Shown here piece by piece: positions 10,869 through 24,678 of a stretch of DNA of 64,000 nucleotides (positions within the stretch are counted from its first letter, which is position 1; each line of letters begins with the position of its first letter). The notes beneath the pieces are model-generated. The model had not been told where the DNA came from. It did no database searches and saw only the letters and a program-made list of their open reading frames with translations. The translations under genes were made by a program, and so were the position numbers. The stretch lies in NCBI GenBank assembly GCA_028023455.1, contig JAQFVV010012423.1, positions 5,128,269-5,192,268 on the forward strand, read 5' to 3'. Source of the DNA: Epiperipatus broadwayi (Eukaryota; Onychophora; Udeonychophora; Euonychophora; Peripatidae).

Positions 10869-12271
10869 ATGAATTGTGAAGAAAACATAGGAGCAATGAT
10901 GCCAGAGCAAAAAAGCAGATTTTGCAATTCATGCAAGAAATGATGAAACAAAATAAAGACCAAGCAGAACAAATGATAAAATATGAAAGAGACCAAGCAA
11001 AAAGAGCTGCAGAATCGATGGAAATGATGGAGGAGCTTAGAAGAGATCTTGATGAAGTTAAAAGATGCCAAAATTTAAATATTGGTAAGATGAGTACTAC
11101 CTTGGACATTCCAGCTGATGGTGTCAAAGATGTACCAGTTCCCAAGCAAATGGAACCTATTAATCTTGCCAAAGATGATACAGTCTGTGTGGAAACAATT
11201 TTGGAAAACACAGTAATGGAAGACATGAAAATTTTGAATGAAATTGAAGATACTGCAAAGAAGCAGGAGGCTAACCAAATAGATAGTCTGATGAACCAAA
11301 CAAGAGAACTGGAATGATTTGAAGATGGTTCTACCTTCGGATCAAAGGATATTGATGCTGAAACTAAAGATAAGACAGTTTTCATGGAAGCACTTTTAAA
11401 AGACAGTGAAGCAGAGGGCACAGAACTTCGACCAACTAAAATAAGGTTGGAACCTCATGAGAGTATGTCGATGAAGACAAATGCCAACTCTATTCAACAG
11501 AAAATTAAAGAATTAGATTTGACAGGAGTTACTCACAGTCAAAGTTTTACTCTAGCAGATTTAGCTAAAGATGAAGTAAGTACTGAGGAAATGGTGGTTT
11601 CAAATCTACTGCAAGCCAGCCCATTTCAAAGTGATGATACCAGTTTAGCACTTTCAAATGGAGTGGCTGTATCGATCATGAAAAATGTGATCAATAGAAC
11701 TATACATACTGTTTTGGATAAATCTTCTGAAATCATAATTGATAACTCTGAGTTATATTTTCATAATAATTACAAAGATGTTCTGGGGAAAAGTGATGAT
11801 GAAGGATTAATGAAAACATCAAAGTTACAGTTTAGGAATGATGCTGAATGGCCTCCTGATATGAAAATGAAGAAAATGGACAGATAGTTAGTTGTGTACA
11901 AGACTGCCCATTTTAAAAAATCCCATAATTATTTATTTATGAAATATGATCAGAACAAAATTGATGAGGAGCTGAACTCATTAAACAGAAATGATAAACT
12001 TTGTTTTAAAGCATGGGCATTGTTGAAAAAAAATAGTTTCATAAAAGATGGAGAAAAACTTCTCAACTTCCAAAGTGAATATGTTATAATGGATGCCATT
12101 AGATCACAGAAAGTTAGAGAAATTCTTTTAAAGCAAGATACTTTTAATAATGAACAATATAATAATATACCAGAGCACAATATTGTGGCTGCTTTTGATA
12201 TTTTCATAAGATATCTAGAAAGACATACATATAACCCTTATATACCTCCAGATCCAGGAAAATATTATTGA
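10869..12271 (+). pseudogene. Broken frame for an unknown coiled-coil protein, ~465 residues
   Basis: From an ATG at 10,869 the frame reads MNCEENIGAMMPEQ. A one-base slip in the A-run near 10,909-10,914 carries it into the frame of QFMQEMMKQNKDQAEQMIKY. That frame then runs to a final TGA at 12,269 and is interrupted only by TGA at 11,315 and TAG at 11,885. The three open pieces are therefore one gene with one indel and two nonsense changes. The first ~60 residues are rich in E, K, Q, M and R in a heptad-like coiled coil. The middle is acidic and low in structure. The C-terminal ~125 residues are mixed and end IRYLERHTYNPYIPPDPGKY. No CCHC zinc knuckle, protease, RT or integrase motif is present. 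By position it may be a gag-like protein, which often starts with a coiled coil, or a captured host gene. I do not recognise the family. Confidence 0.6.
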
Positions 12272-12519
12272 AAAAAAAACTAAGAAGCAGCAGCCATGGA
12301 TAAACAAAGTTGAAGACTATGAAAAATGCAAATGGACATTCTCACATTTGAATCCCTACACCAAATCTAAAATAATAATAAGTTGCAACAAATAAAATGA
12401 ACGAATGAAAGAGTTTCATTTCCATATTTAAAAGGGTTGTTTTTCTCACCAAAATGATACTAGTCTCCAACTAAGGTATTTTTTTTATTATTGATTTTTT
12501 TTTCTTTGTCATTTTACAT
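12272..12519. other. 3' untranslated interior of the LTR element
   Basis: No gene. An AAATAAAATG near 12,389 and T-rich DNA lead into the purine tract. Confidence 0.5.
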
Positions 12520-12528
12520 GGGAAAGAA
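12520..12528 (+). promoter_or_regulatory. Polypurine tract
   Basis: GGGAAAGAA is the last sequence before the right LTR, preceded by T-rich DNA (TTTCTTTGTCATTTTACAT). This is the standard position of the plus-strand primer in LTR retroelements. Confidence 0.6.
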
Positions 12529-15357
12529 TAAAGCAATCGATGTCTAATCATCATCGATGCCTCATGTTTCACCATCTAGACTAACCTCCTAGGGGTCCAC
12601 AATTCAGACCTTGCTATAAATATATGCTATTCACTCACACACTGTATGCTGAATCATTCTAAAGATGAGTAAAATTAATTTTTGTTTAGTAAAAATGAAA
12701 CAGTAGTTTGAGTGATGCGTATATATATTATGACTAAAGCTATAATTTTATTGCTATGAAAATACATTTGCTTAGATATTTATGATTATTTTTATATCTG
12801 TGTGTATTTAATGTGACAACAAAGAAGGATGGGGGAGGCTTGAAATGCTAAAATAATCTTTGTTTAAATTCAGCTTGTTGCCTTTAATTAAAATTGTCAA
12901 TCGCAATTAAGATTGAAAACAAATCGTTTATCAGTTTTTGTCGAATGATTTAAAATAGCTAAAAATGGTATTTCGAGCCTTATCTGTATGAGAACATGTT
13001 GTTAATTAAAAGTTGTTTGTAGAGGGATTATAGAGATAGTGCATATAAAGAGCCCATAAGACCTTTTAATGTCAGTCGGTGATTTTCATTTGATAAGTTA
13101 GTTACTTGATAAATCAGTTAGTTACTTTCACTTGATCAGTCGGTTACTTTTATGTTCCTGATTCAAAAAGTGTTGCCAGACCATCATTTAAGAAGTCAAG
13201 AGAAGTTTAGTGCCATGGAGTGTGAGTAGTGGAGCCATCCACCTTTCTTCTCCTCTTGAAAGAATGTCTACCAGCCGTCAAAATTCCAGCTGACCGGCCA
13301 TATGAGATGACATAGAATTTCCAACCAACCTGCCTGCCTGCCGCTATGCTGATATCTTAGGTAAAATCATGTAATTTAAAGATGCCTTAATATAAACATT
13401 CATGGGTGATTTATAATTTATAGTTAAATTAATTCATAGATCCATTTATGACATTTTGCTAGTTTTGCTCGTAAACTCTCTCTATAATCCTTTATTAATA
13501 CTTATGTAATTCTAAATATATGTTTGCTTTCATGCTCAATTTATGTTTATATCACTTTATGTGGTTAAATTAAATGTATACAACTTATTTTGTTTGATAT
13601 ATGTATTATTTTCTCTAATATGTCGGTATCAATCAATCTCACGACTTTAATTAAATTCATTAATAAAATTATATTCATTTGTTTATTTAAAATAGAAATC
13701 GTTTGCTAGGTTGGTTGTATACTTAAAAGTATTTTATCGTGGATGCTTATTTTATTTTGTTGTTTAGTTGCTTTTATAAAAGATCACGACAGTTAATATA
13801 AAATTCCACCTTTTCTTACCATTGCCGGAAGGGCTAATTCTTTAGTTAATACGTATATGGAAATTGAATCTTAAATGTAAATTTTATTAGTTTAATGATA
13901 TAGAAAGAGTTATTATTTTATTACACTTTGTTTAATGACTCAGGATTGAAAACAGATTATTGTGCAAGAGATTAGACAATTTCCAAGTTTTAAAATAATG
14001 TTATAAAATTATATACATGTCCAATAACGTTGCTGGCATACCATCAACTTTATTCTAATATTTTATCTTCTCCATTTCTCGATTATTTAGTCATTGGGAA
14101 CGTCTAAAGCTCCCATCCTACTTTTCAAAATTCGTTCGTAATCAGGAACACTACTTACTGTGGAACATAAAGTTTATAAAATTATGTGCTGCGAATTACA
14201 GTACATCCAGATTCTGGGCTCTTAAATCCAGCCTTTTCTTCGATATCGCTCCACCAGAATGTGCAGACATATCAAATCTAAGTTCGTCTCAAGTATTCTT
14301 TTAAATGATAAAATATCCAAATGCCATGAAGGCCAGATTCCTTTAACTATATGGTAGTACCGTTACTTTGCTCTTCAAATTGAACATCCGTTCATCTAAC
14401 CTTAATAAGTCACAATGATGTGTTAAAGATAATGATTCATTTTGTAAAAATACCTTTAGTTCATTGATTTACGCTGCTTTCTTTTAAAAACCATTATCGA
14501 TTCCCATAGATGTAAATCTAGTTTATATTAATGATTGCATAACTTACTCTTGTAAATAAAGCGCATTGTTTGTTTCTTATTTCTAAAAGATGTCTTTGCC
14601 AAACAATGCGAATAAAAGTATAAATAATGGTTCTCCTAAGAATATACATGATTGAAATCATATATTTTGCCCATTATCAAATAAATCATTTACTGTTAAA
14701 ACTGTCACGATCTTTTATATTTAATTTCGGCATCCACAACGCTCCGTAGCAAAAGTTTTTTTTAATTAGCTTATTAACTCCGCATTAGTTATAAAACACT
14801 ATAAAATTGTATCTGTAAAATTATATTTATTAAATGAGTGATAGAGGGGATTTTATACAACAAATTCCCAAGTCTTGTAGATAAACAATATTGTCCCAAG
14901 CATGAAACTAGTTGGTAAAATATACATATGTTTCTTTATCTTTTGTAATATATATATATGCATTTGTTTAATATTTAATAAATATATCTATTTCATGTAA
15001 ATCCTGGTTTGTCATTGAATTATTAGTTTCGAGTTAATATTTAGAACTAATTTCTTTAGCTAAGAGCTTAGCATTAATAAATAACTATAATAACTGTAAT
15101 TCCTGGGCTACTCCGACCTCGATCATCATCATCAGTCTGATCTTATGCTCTACCGCTTTGCTTCTGGGCACGGATTTAAAATAATTTTACTGTGTCATCA
15201 GAATTGTTGTTCATTGGGTCAGAGATTCGAAGAATAGGCAAATAGGTTAGAATTCAGGACTGCTCCAGACCTGTGTATGTCAAGCATGATCGGATTCGAG
15301 GTACTTTTGCTTAGGATTTGAATCTTGTTAAGTGAGCATACTATTTTGACCAGTACA
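12529..15357 (+). repeat. 3' LTR of the element
   Basis: This 2,829-base repeat is collinear with the 5' LTR. It begins TAAAGCAATCGATG (TG changed to TA) and ends TTTTGACCAGTACA. Blocks missing from the 5' copy lie near 12,863, 13,141, 13,530 and 14,277. The promoter is at 13,042-13,076 (CATATAAAG, then TCAGT). Its TA tract at about 14,949-14,960 is shorter than in the 5' LTR. Confidence 0.75.
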
Positions 15358-15361
15358 ATAA
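15358..15361 (+). repeat. Target-site duplication, right (ATAA)
   Basis: This matches 6,605-6,608 directly outside the other LTR. Confidence 0.6.
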
Positions 15362-17040
15362 TATGTTGGAAATATTATTCAAATGAATTTCGTTTTAAAA
15401 CTGCTGAAAATTATTTTAATTTCTGCTGTTTTGCTTTTTTAAAATGCATAAATTATATATTTAAATCGAATCTTCATAAATCGAAATTATAATCACAAAC
15501 CTATGTAATATTATAAAGTCAAATATAAAATATAAAAGTAAGCATTCAATTATCAATAAAATAGAATACTTATAAATATTAAGCTTAATCCCAAATAAAA
15601 ATCTTGTTATTCATTAAAAATAAAACAATTCATTTAAAATTATCATATTAAACACTTGCACTAATTCAAATTTTAACCTATATAGAAAAAGCAATAAATG
15701 TTTTGGTATGCATTAGCAGGAATGATGTTAATATTTGGAGTTACAATTTGATTATATTATAATTCTTTCAATTCAAAATAAATTTCACTAATTAATATAA
15801 TGATTAAATAACAAAAAATGACTAGAAGGTGAAATGAATTTTGGATTTTTTCTTATCATTATTTCATCATTTTCAATCACTATCATCAATTGAAGAATGA
15901 ATAACTTTTTTTTTTTTGAATTCATGGCTATTCTTTTGTGCACTTCAATTAAATGCCATATTTTATTTGAGTTATCTCATACACATGGTATTTTTTTAGG
16001 TCATTTACAAAACTTTAATATTTAAATTGGCAATATATTAATATCTCTAGTGGCAATACTTTCAGCCAAGTTTTAATGTTAAATATTTAATTATTTAAAT
16101 AATATGAATTATAAATCATGTATTATCTCAGACATGTAATTTACTTTTGATCTTTCCTTATTACTCCAAACATATATATATCCCAATATTTCTTAATTTC
16201 TGACTGAAAAAAATTTGAAAATTAATTATAATTAACAACCTAAATAAGAACCTAACCATTTATAATAGAAAGTAATTAAATAATAGAAAACAGAAAACAT
16301 AATTAATTACCTATGGTATGAAAAAGAATTTAAATTTAAACTTGTAAAGAAAGGAATTAAGATCTAATCAGAAGCTTTAGAATATGAGTTAGAGGTTAAA
16401 AGAAATACAGGGGGAAAATAGCAGAGTAATAATTAGAAAAAAAATAAAAGGTATATAGTAACAGAATCAAATACTGTAATGAAAATATTGAGTGAGAATA
16501 TTATGAATATTGAACTATTAAAATTAGAATAAAAAGATCATTCAGAAATCTCTCTGAAGAATTGTTAATAAATGGATATTCAATGTCATTCATGTATAAC
16601 AATTGAACATATACACAAAAGTATAAAAAAAAGAGTCAAAAGATTTAATTATGAGAAGCCACTATATTATGCTAGAATATATAAAAGTATCTCCTATCTA
16701 AAATGAATCAAACACAGAAAAAAAAAGTGAAAGTTTTCTTATGAACTAAGAAACCAATTATTTGCCATAAAGCCATTTCTAATAAACTAATATTCTATTT
16801 TATAAAATTTATAACAATATTGATAGATTAACATAAACTCAGATTATAGTAGATATAAGGAATGCTGCTACTTGAAAGGCAGTTAGATAATAGAATATAA
16901 AAGAAAACTAAATAGAAATTTAAAAACAGTAGTATTTAGAACAATGCAAAATAAACAAAGACAATTGTGTATCTGGAAGTAAAGCAAAAATAGTGTATAG
17001 CATAATGTATCAAAATTTTTAAATAAAACTTATAGACCTT
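15362..17040. other. AT-rich noncoding DNA
   Basis: No gene, repeat or RNA recognised. Confidence 0.6.
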
Positions 17041-18340
17041 ACATTGCCAAAGATAAATGTTCTAAACTCCATAGCAACATGGATGTAATTTTAAATAATT
17101 GACAGCTTCAGAGATAAATTTTCTATGGTAACTAGAGTATAGGCTCGAACACTATTGCCTGCATCAAAACTCAAACTATAAATTCTAAATAAACATATGC
17201 AAAAATGTTATCAGAAAAATGTATAACTTATCCATAGCAACAACAATGTAATCATCCAAGATCAATTTCACATTTTAACAAAACTATTCTTAATGATGTC
17301 ACACATTTAGACTTAAATATACAGCGGTGCCATTCTTCCCCAACCATTGACTAGACATTAGTAACCATAGCCAATATTAAGAACCCATTTCACAGCACTA
17401 TACCCCAAGGCATTTATACAACATTTAAGAGATATTTTTAACCCAGTGTTTGGTACTTTCAGTCACTGATTTGAATGTTTTTCTCTACAAGTTCCCTTGG
17501 CAGCTCCTCTATGACATCATTACAATACAGATAATGTGCGATTCAGTCAGTCAGATTACTGATCATCCATATTTAAGGTAACTAACAATTGAATTTTTTC
17601 TGATTAACCAAAATTAGGGCTTTCAAAGTCAAACCAAAACATGTGTAACCTATGTGCTGATAACAGTCAATCCAAATTAAAACAGCAGCATCACTAGGGT
17701 GCTGAAGAATATTATTTCAGACTTACTCCACAAGATTTCCAACAAATGATGCAGACCATTGGCAAAGTCACATTTTTTTAAATAAATTCTTCTTATGGAT
17801 ATCTCTGTATTTATTTCAGACAAGTTATAAATTCAATATTTAACTGATCCTTAACCAAATCTTTGACCAAGAGATGGCTTCATGTTTATGCATCTGTGGT
17901 GTAAAACTTAAGTGTTAAGTCTGCATCCAGCAGGGTCATCTTTCAATATAGTGCTTCAACTCACAAGTTTCACTTTTTTCACCAGCTACCTCACATACCA
18001 ATTCTCAAACAAGCAGCTACCAATTACTAACCTGCCACTTCTCAGTCAGGGCATATAACAACAGCTGGCCTGATGGTTCAACAATCCCCATCCCTTCCCT
18101 TTTTTCCCAATTCATGTCAATGTATTCCACCCTGAAACCAGAACAAATACTTTACTCCATTCTTATTGTATAAATAATTAACTTTGGATCCAGAATCTAG
18201 TTAACCTGATATTCCCTGGTGCAGCAAGAATGCCATGCTGTAGCATCATTGTCCAACACCCTCCAAGATATGGACCCACCCAAAACATGGAATAAAATCA
18301 ATATACTATAAGAAATAAACTTCAATGAATATCATGAAAA
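17041..18340 (+). other. Probable 5' region of LINE A (noncoding remains)
   Basis: The composition turns C-richer and T/C-biased as in the LINE remains that follow, with no long open frame. Two CCATAGCAAC motifs occur (17,068 and 17,231), and the same motif precedes LINE C at 54,987. I infer that this is the decayed 5' region or first ORF of LINE A. No protein motif could be read. Confidence 0.3.
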
Positions 18341-20690
18341 TAATTGCAACATGCCTATAAGTCATACCATTCCCTCCCACTTTCAACCTCTAATGATCTA
18401 AGTAAAATCATCAACAAAAAATCAAAACTAACAATACAGTTTATATACCAGTCATCACTGAAGTTGCCAACAACTCCAAGATCATGTAAACTACCATTTC
18501 ACTGTACAACTCTGATGTCTCATGATTTTCAAACCAAAACCAACACTATCCCAACATCAACCTCTCCTCTCCAACTAAATTCATGAATTGTTCATCAAAC
18601 AATTGCACACACTGATACTCCATATTAGCAGCTTTAAATACCATTATACATTTGTCTTAATTCAAGAACCTTGCCATAGTATCATTAACTCTTTATGCTT
18701 CATAAAGCTAAATACAATAATGCTCAATGTCTGCAACCTCAATTCACCACCAAAGTTATACCAACTACAGAAGTATCTTACTATTAATCAAACGCATGTC
18801 CTCAATTGCTTAAAATGAAAATTTACCATAAATCTCAAGTTGATCCCACCGTCTACCTCCATTTGTTCTAGAGATAATTCCTTGCCATCAGCAGGCACTG
18901 GCATTTTCATCTCTGATTGGCTGTTCAAGTCATTTGACAGGTACTTACTAATTACAACTTTTCATCACTATATAATACCCTTAAACACAGTAGTCATCTA
19001 TATTTCATTCATCCCTACAAATCATCCAAATCATCAATTCTTGAAATTTAGCCCACACATGACTATATTAATAGGTAATTTCAATCTGGATTATCCAACT
19101 TTTAAAAATAAATTACTTCATCACTTAAACTTTCCACTAATGAAAGCCCAAGATTTTTTAACACCTGCTTCAATCACTTTTCACAACTGACATGCCACAC
19201 TCATTGACCTACATTTTTACTCTCCAATATTGCACAATCAATCTTAATCTCACTCCATTCTCAGCTCACTTAACTCAAACAGTCACACTTAAGTTTAATG
19301 AACTCAAGGCAACATCCATTCAATTACATAAACCAGTCCATATAATTCTTCCCTCAGTTACTACTGAAATCATTTTTTCCAAATTTTTATTATGTTGAAC
19401 AAACTACATCAAATGGTTATACATCCAGCTCAAAAGTACCATGCTTTTATACACATATACAACCCTTAACATGGTGAATCTCTTCAAACTCATGCATTCT
19501 AGCATTGGTCAATGAGTTTAATAAGCCCACACAGCAAACACACCAATAGTTAATCAGGCTTACTCAAATTTACCATCATGTCTGCAAACAGTTGAAAGAC
19601 TAACTTGCTTTCAAAAAATAGAAATTTGCTTAACTCAGAATCACACATGGATGAGAGCATACAAACACTGGTATTGGGTCACCCATTTTCATAACATTCC
19701 TATAGCACTTCAAACTGACATAGGTCTATGTACATGACATAATATGGTCTATACACATGACATAATATGATTCATCCTGTATACCTGCATTTTAAAAATA
19801 AACTTTAGATTGATGATATATTCATTCCATCTGTACAATGTTTTGGGCCACTGAAAATTTTACAATACCTTTTCAAACTACCTAATTTGCTGCCAAACAT
19901 GTCACTATTGAAAATTCTTGTCACCCTTAATTCTTGGAATTAGTTATCTTAGTCATTTGGCTGTATATTTATGACCCTGGACAATTTTATATTCCAGAAG
20001 ATATACCATGCAAAAGGTTTATAACCAATTGTAATAATGCCTTTCACTAAAAAAACCATTTTGGCCATCTTCCTAGGCCCAAGAGCCACTGAAATATTTT
20101 AAGAAAAACCAAGGATGAAATTGTGCCATATATCCTTCCATTATTGTCACATCTGCAGTTTGCCAAAAGTCTTCTACACCAGCCAAGCAGTACTCATATT
20201 CATGACAAATTTTAAGCTCAAGAAAATTAAAAAATAGGCTCCCATTGCAGTCCAATGTGACATACAAGTAGCTTTCACTTCCATCCCAATTAAACCTATT
20301 TATCCAAATTTTCAATAACATCACCACTCCACTCACTCTGTTATACCTAATCACCATCTTTTTTTGAAACACAAGTTCCACTTCACCATCAATGGCATAA
20401 ATTCTTCATCTTTCACTTCCATTCAGTCCATCTTACAAAGATTGCCCCTAATTTCACTACTTTTTACATAAATCTGCTTTTACAACAAATACCAAATATA
20501 ATTATCAGAATTCAAATTCCACACACCCATTAATATATTTTCTGCACACCTTACATGGATGACATCACTATCTTCCTACCTTCTCAGAAATAGCATATTA
20601 TAATGCTCACTTAATCTACCTTTAATCACAGAGAGTGCCACCAGATCCCTGCATATCTGGAAAATTTATTTACTGTGATCAAAAGTGGAA
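18341..20690 (+). pseudogene. LINE A: decayed APE endonuclease-reverse transcriptase
   Basis: Several short frames in succession carry pieces of a non-LTR retrotransposon ORF2. NVCNLNSPPKLYQLQKYL (from about 18,727) resembles the start of the APE-type endonuclease domain. AGTGIFISDWLF (about 18,891) resembles the GG-x-A-x-F strand, and LIGNFNLDYP (about 19,065) is a changed form of the GDFN motif. LPLISLLFT (20,442-20,468) matches the RT motif usually read as CPLSPLLF. PYMDDITIFLPSQK (from 20,549) is the catalytic YMDD, reached by a frameshift. The spacing between these two RT motifs equals that in LINE C. Stops and frameshifts are many, so it is dead. Sequence after about 20,690 no longer matches. 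It would have nicked DNA and copied its own RNA at the target. Confidence 0.65.
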
Positions 20691-22837
20691 AATATCATAA
20701 TTATTGTTCAGACAATCGAAAAAATGAAACACATAGACAAACATTAGCCAAAATAATTTAAAGAAATTTGAAAATTTTATTAAATTCAATAACCAAAATA
20801 AAGTAAATCTAGCAAACAGAAAATGAAAGTTTGACCTAGATTTTTATAAGCGTATTCATCGGAAAGTGTATATGAGCTGTAAATATTAAAACATTAAATG
20901 ACCTAGAAGAAAGATTCATTCTCTCATCTACAATTTAAAAGGGGAATAATAGTATCTTCCTGCTGGCAGTTTATAAAGAACTAATTCTAGCTTTCTAATT
21001 CAGAGATAAAAAAAAACAATATGAATAGTCTTGTAGGAAATTAATGAATGGCATGAGATGAGCATTCTCTGGAACATTGGAACTAGCGATGTCATATTGG
21101 CCACAGGATAGCTCATGATGTATTATGTTCAAGGCAATTCATGGTTAATTTCACATACAAGACAAGACAAACATGAAGAATGATTACAATCTTAAGTAAT
21201 CTAGAAAAGAAAAAATGAAAATCTTCAACTACAGAAAAACTAAAATAACAAACATGATAAATCACCAAACAAAAGATTTGTCGTTTGGGAGAAACACAAA
21301 CTAAACGTAGTTCAAATTAACTTTATTACAATAAAAGAGGGAAAGATGAGCAAAATGAAATTACAAAGGTCTTCCAAAACATTTAGCAAGAGTTAGTAAT
21401 TATAAAGAAGGCATAGTAAGCATTTAAAATATAATCTCACTGTACACTCCCCAATAAATAAAATTGAAACCAAACTTGGAATCATAAAACTAAGATTCCA
21501 AGACACACTACAAATACAAAGAAAAGCAATCATGTATAATAATTATGAGATTAAATGTGGTAAAATTTTCTACAACAGATTTATTTGTAGATTAAGTGGA
21601 GACTTAAATAGAGATTTATATACCCTGAAAAAAATAGAAAATGTTTTACCTTATGGTAAAGCAGAGTCCACAGAGTTTTTCAAAAAGTGTGTACATTTAT
21701 TTTGAATTCAGCTGTCATGTATCATCATTTTTGGGGGCAAGTGTAGAGGCATATTTTGGTATCCTTTTTACTTTAGACTTTCATGGCATGATGAAAGAAC
21801 AGTGTGGAATCAGGAGCCTGAGGAGTCTGACCTTAGGTAAGTTATCAAGGCATGTTGTAGATTTGAATACACATAACAGTGAATTTAGACATCTTGTGAA
21901 AGTAAACTTTAAGAAAAAAAGTATGTCCAGACTGCCAACACAGTACGAATCTCAGCAGGCTAATAACTATGTGTGATAATCAATAGCAGAATTATAAAAA
22001 GTTGAATCAATCACTTTCCAGCAGCATTAGCTTGGTCCAGCCAAGAATAAGAATGTCCAAAATATTTGGGCTTATTTGTATCCTCTCTCTATCTTCCATA
22101 TAATCTTTCTTGTTTTTCATTTATAAAACTTACCCCAGGGTAAATCTCTATTTCCCTCTCAACCTTAATTAAGAATTCTAACCAGGGATTATCTTATAAA
22201 AAACAATACAAAATTGAATCTCCACTTTTAAAATTAAACTAAAAATGGATTGTAATTAAAATAGAAGAAATAGAAATGCGATTAACTTTCCAAAATTAAA
22301 AGCTTTCTTTAAAAAAAAACAAAGATTAAAACTTTTAACTTGGAATGTTTTTATAATTTGATAACAAAATAAATATCAGAAGAAACTTATTTTAAACTAA
22401 CAAATAAAATCTATTGAAGACGAAATTTAAAATTACAGAATTTTATATTATAGCTGCATATGTGCATTATATCCTATAAACTTTTAAATAACTTTATAAA
22501 AATAACACTTTGTATTAATTTTGTGAAGAGACCTTTGAATTGGATACAGCATCTGGTTCAATTTATTGCAAAACATTCTTAATGATTACACAACAGCCTA
22601 CAAACCACTTTTATTCTAAAAAAAACTGCTGTATGGATTGTATCATGATCCAAGTTTTGCAAGAAAACCTACTCTATTCTTAGGCTTCCTGTTTTGGAAA
22701 GTCTCTTTTGGTATGAGAATCGCAATACAAACAAAGTTGCAAGATTTTCTACTCCAAATTTCCAATTCACTTTCAAAGTTATATTTATTCATTTACTTTG
22801 ATACACCTGTTTAATAGTCTTGTTATTATAAAAATTA
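20691..22837. other. AT-rich noncoding DNA
   Basis: No supported gene. A 111-codon open frame at 21,641-21,976 (+) is the only one with fairly balanced composition (FHGMMKEQCGIRSLRSL), but it has no recognised motif and no second copy here, so I leave it unannotated as a gene. Confidence 0.5.
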
Positions 22838-22870
<33 letters not shown>

Positions 22871-22878
22871 CACTACCA

Positions 22879-22945
<67 letters not shown>

Positions 22946-22947
22946 CA

Positions 22948-23010
<63 letters not shown>

Positions 23011-23028
23011 TTATTATTATTATTATTA
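22838..23028. repeat. (CTA)n/(TTA)n microsatellite
   Basis: About 190 bases of CTA triplets with CCA variants, ending in six TTA triplets. It directly follows the 3' end of LINE B (minus strand). Long serine or leucine ORFs on both strands are repeat translation. Confidence 0.97.
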
Positions 23029-24678
23029 AGTTTCAACAATAGTAAACTTTATTGATCCAATAGTTACATAGTATTACAATGTCATAGCAAGATACATGTT
23101 GAATCTTATTATTGTCAGTTCAATTTCAAGAGCTACAATATTCATTTTTTTAAAACTACATATCTATATAGGTAATTTTACATGATTCTATCCACTTTAG
23201 CAATGTTAATTAATCACATTATTGTCCAATAGGAGCATAATCTGGACTATGCTTTCTTTAATTTTTGTTCTTTATAGCTTTGCTGTTTGTCTGAGCAGGG
23301 ACCAAGTAGCTGCATAAATATCCGAGCTGGTGATCTGCTTGTCTCTAACTTGAATTTTATTCAACTTATTTTCAAATGTGGCTGTATGCCTTCTGGGGTT
23401 ATTACCCAATATGAACACACACCTAGTGCACCAAAGTGCATATAAGACAAACATTGAGGCCCTTATGGCTGGTATAGACCTACCTTTGTAATTTGACATA
23501 ATTTGCATCATTGTAGTATTTTTTCTGTATTTGCCCTACAAAATGCATGTAGTTTTCTCCAAGGCCTTGCAGTTGAAAATTATATGCTGTAAAGTCTCCT
23601 CAGCCATATGGTAAAGGCCACAGAATGGATCAACTGACCTGTACATTCTTCTGTGATGTAAAAAATATTTAGTAGGTAAAGCATTCAAATTCATCTTGAT
23701 TATAAAATCTAGGAACTTAGGTTCTAGTTGCCATTTTTTGTATTGCTTGATCAGATATTTGTTTCCTATTTCTAGTATTGATGGGATCTTCTCATTATAA
23801 TTATTTTGATGTATAAATTTATATATTTCCCAATATTTATATTTTTGGTCCAATTGATCTGGAATTGTTCTTTTTCTCCTGCATTTATAGACGGTGATTG
23901 CCAAAAAACAATCTTTTGGAGGATGTCTATCTGTAGGTGTTATCTGCTCTAGGTGTCTTAACTTAGAAATTGAGTGAGTATAGCAATTATAGCATTCCTT
24001 GTTTTGAATGTTTGAAATGTTTGTAAGCTATGCAATCCCAGTCCATTTGCTATAAGAGGGCGATTCAGTTTTGCCATTGAAATTGCCACTGTCTTATTCC
24101 CCCAGATGAGCTTGCAACATATGGAATTAATGCATGCCATAATTTTTTTTGAAAATTCAACTACAGGCATGTAATATGTTATCTTGGTTATTATAAGTTT
24201 GTTAATCAGTTGCACCTTTGCATATATGGACAAATATGCCTTTGAGAGTGATTCAGCTATGCTTTTGATTTTCTCTTTGAGCTTGGCTTAGATCTGACAT
24301 CTCATTCCAGTGGCTCCTAGAAAAAAAGGAAAGCCAGGAATGGAGCCTGTTTTGCTTGATACATTGGTCCACATGGCTTTCCAGTGAGTAGTGACCAGGC
24401 CACAGACTTTTCTGGGTTTATGCTCATTCCATATTGCTTTGAGAATTGTTCAAGCACTGCCTGAAGCTGTGGTATTTGCTTCTTTGATGTCAAGAAGACT
24501 GTGATATTATCCATGTATGCGAGACATGCAACCTTCTGTGTTGTACCAGGTATTTGAACTCCAATGAATGTGCTATTGATTTTTTTCAATAAGAGGATTG
24601 ATATAATAAATAAACATTAATGCACTCAGAGGAGACCTTTGGGATAGTGATTGTGTTGGGATGAATGAGGGTGAATTC

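Larger units (their letters stand above)
6609..15357 (+). mobile_element. LTR retroelement with giant LTRs, probably non-autonomous
   Basis: Two direct repeats of about 2.7-2.8 kb flank a 3.2 kb interior. The left repeat begins TGAAGCAATCGATG and both repeats end GTACA, giving TG...CA ends. The right copy begins TA, one substitution from TG. The purine tract GGGAAAGAA (12,520-12,528) directly abuts the right repeat, as a polypurine tract should, and ATAA flanks both edges. The interior carries tandem repeats, a palindrome and one broken frame for an unknown protein. No reverse transcriptase, RNase H or integrase motif was found, so the element would need enzymes from elsewhere, as known for large retrotransposon derivatives. 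The LTRs differ by scattered substitutions and several indels, so the insertion is not young. A plain segmental duplication is the main alternative, but it would not explain the TG/CA ends and purine tract. Confidence 0.75.

Noticed and set aside
10828-11421. 197-codon minus-strand frame rich in Ser and Phe
   Set aside because: It is the antisense shadow of the coiled-coil frame; the plus strand has the coherent, repeat-free composition and the collinear continuation to 12,271.
20073-20381. 102-codon minus-strand frame opposite LINE A
   Set aside because: It lies within the plus-strand LINE remains and has no motif of its own.
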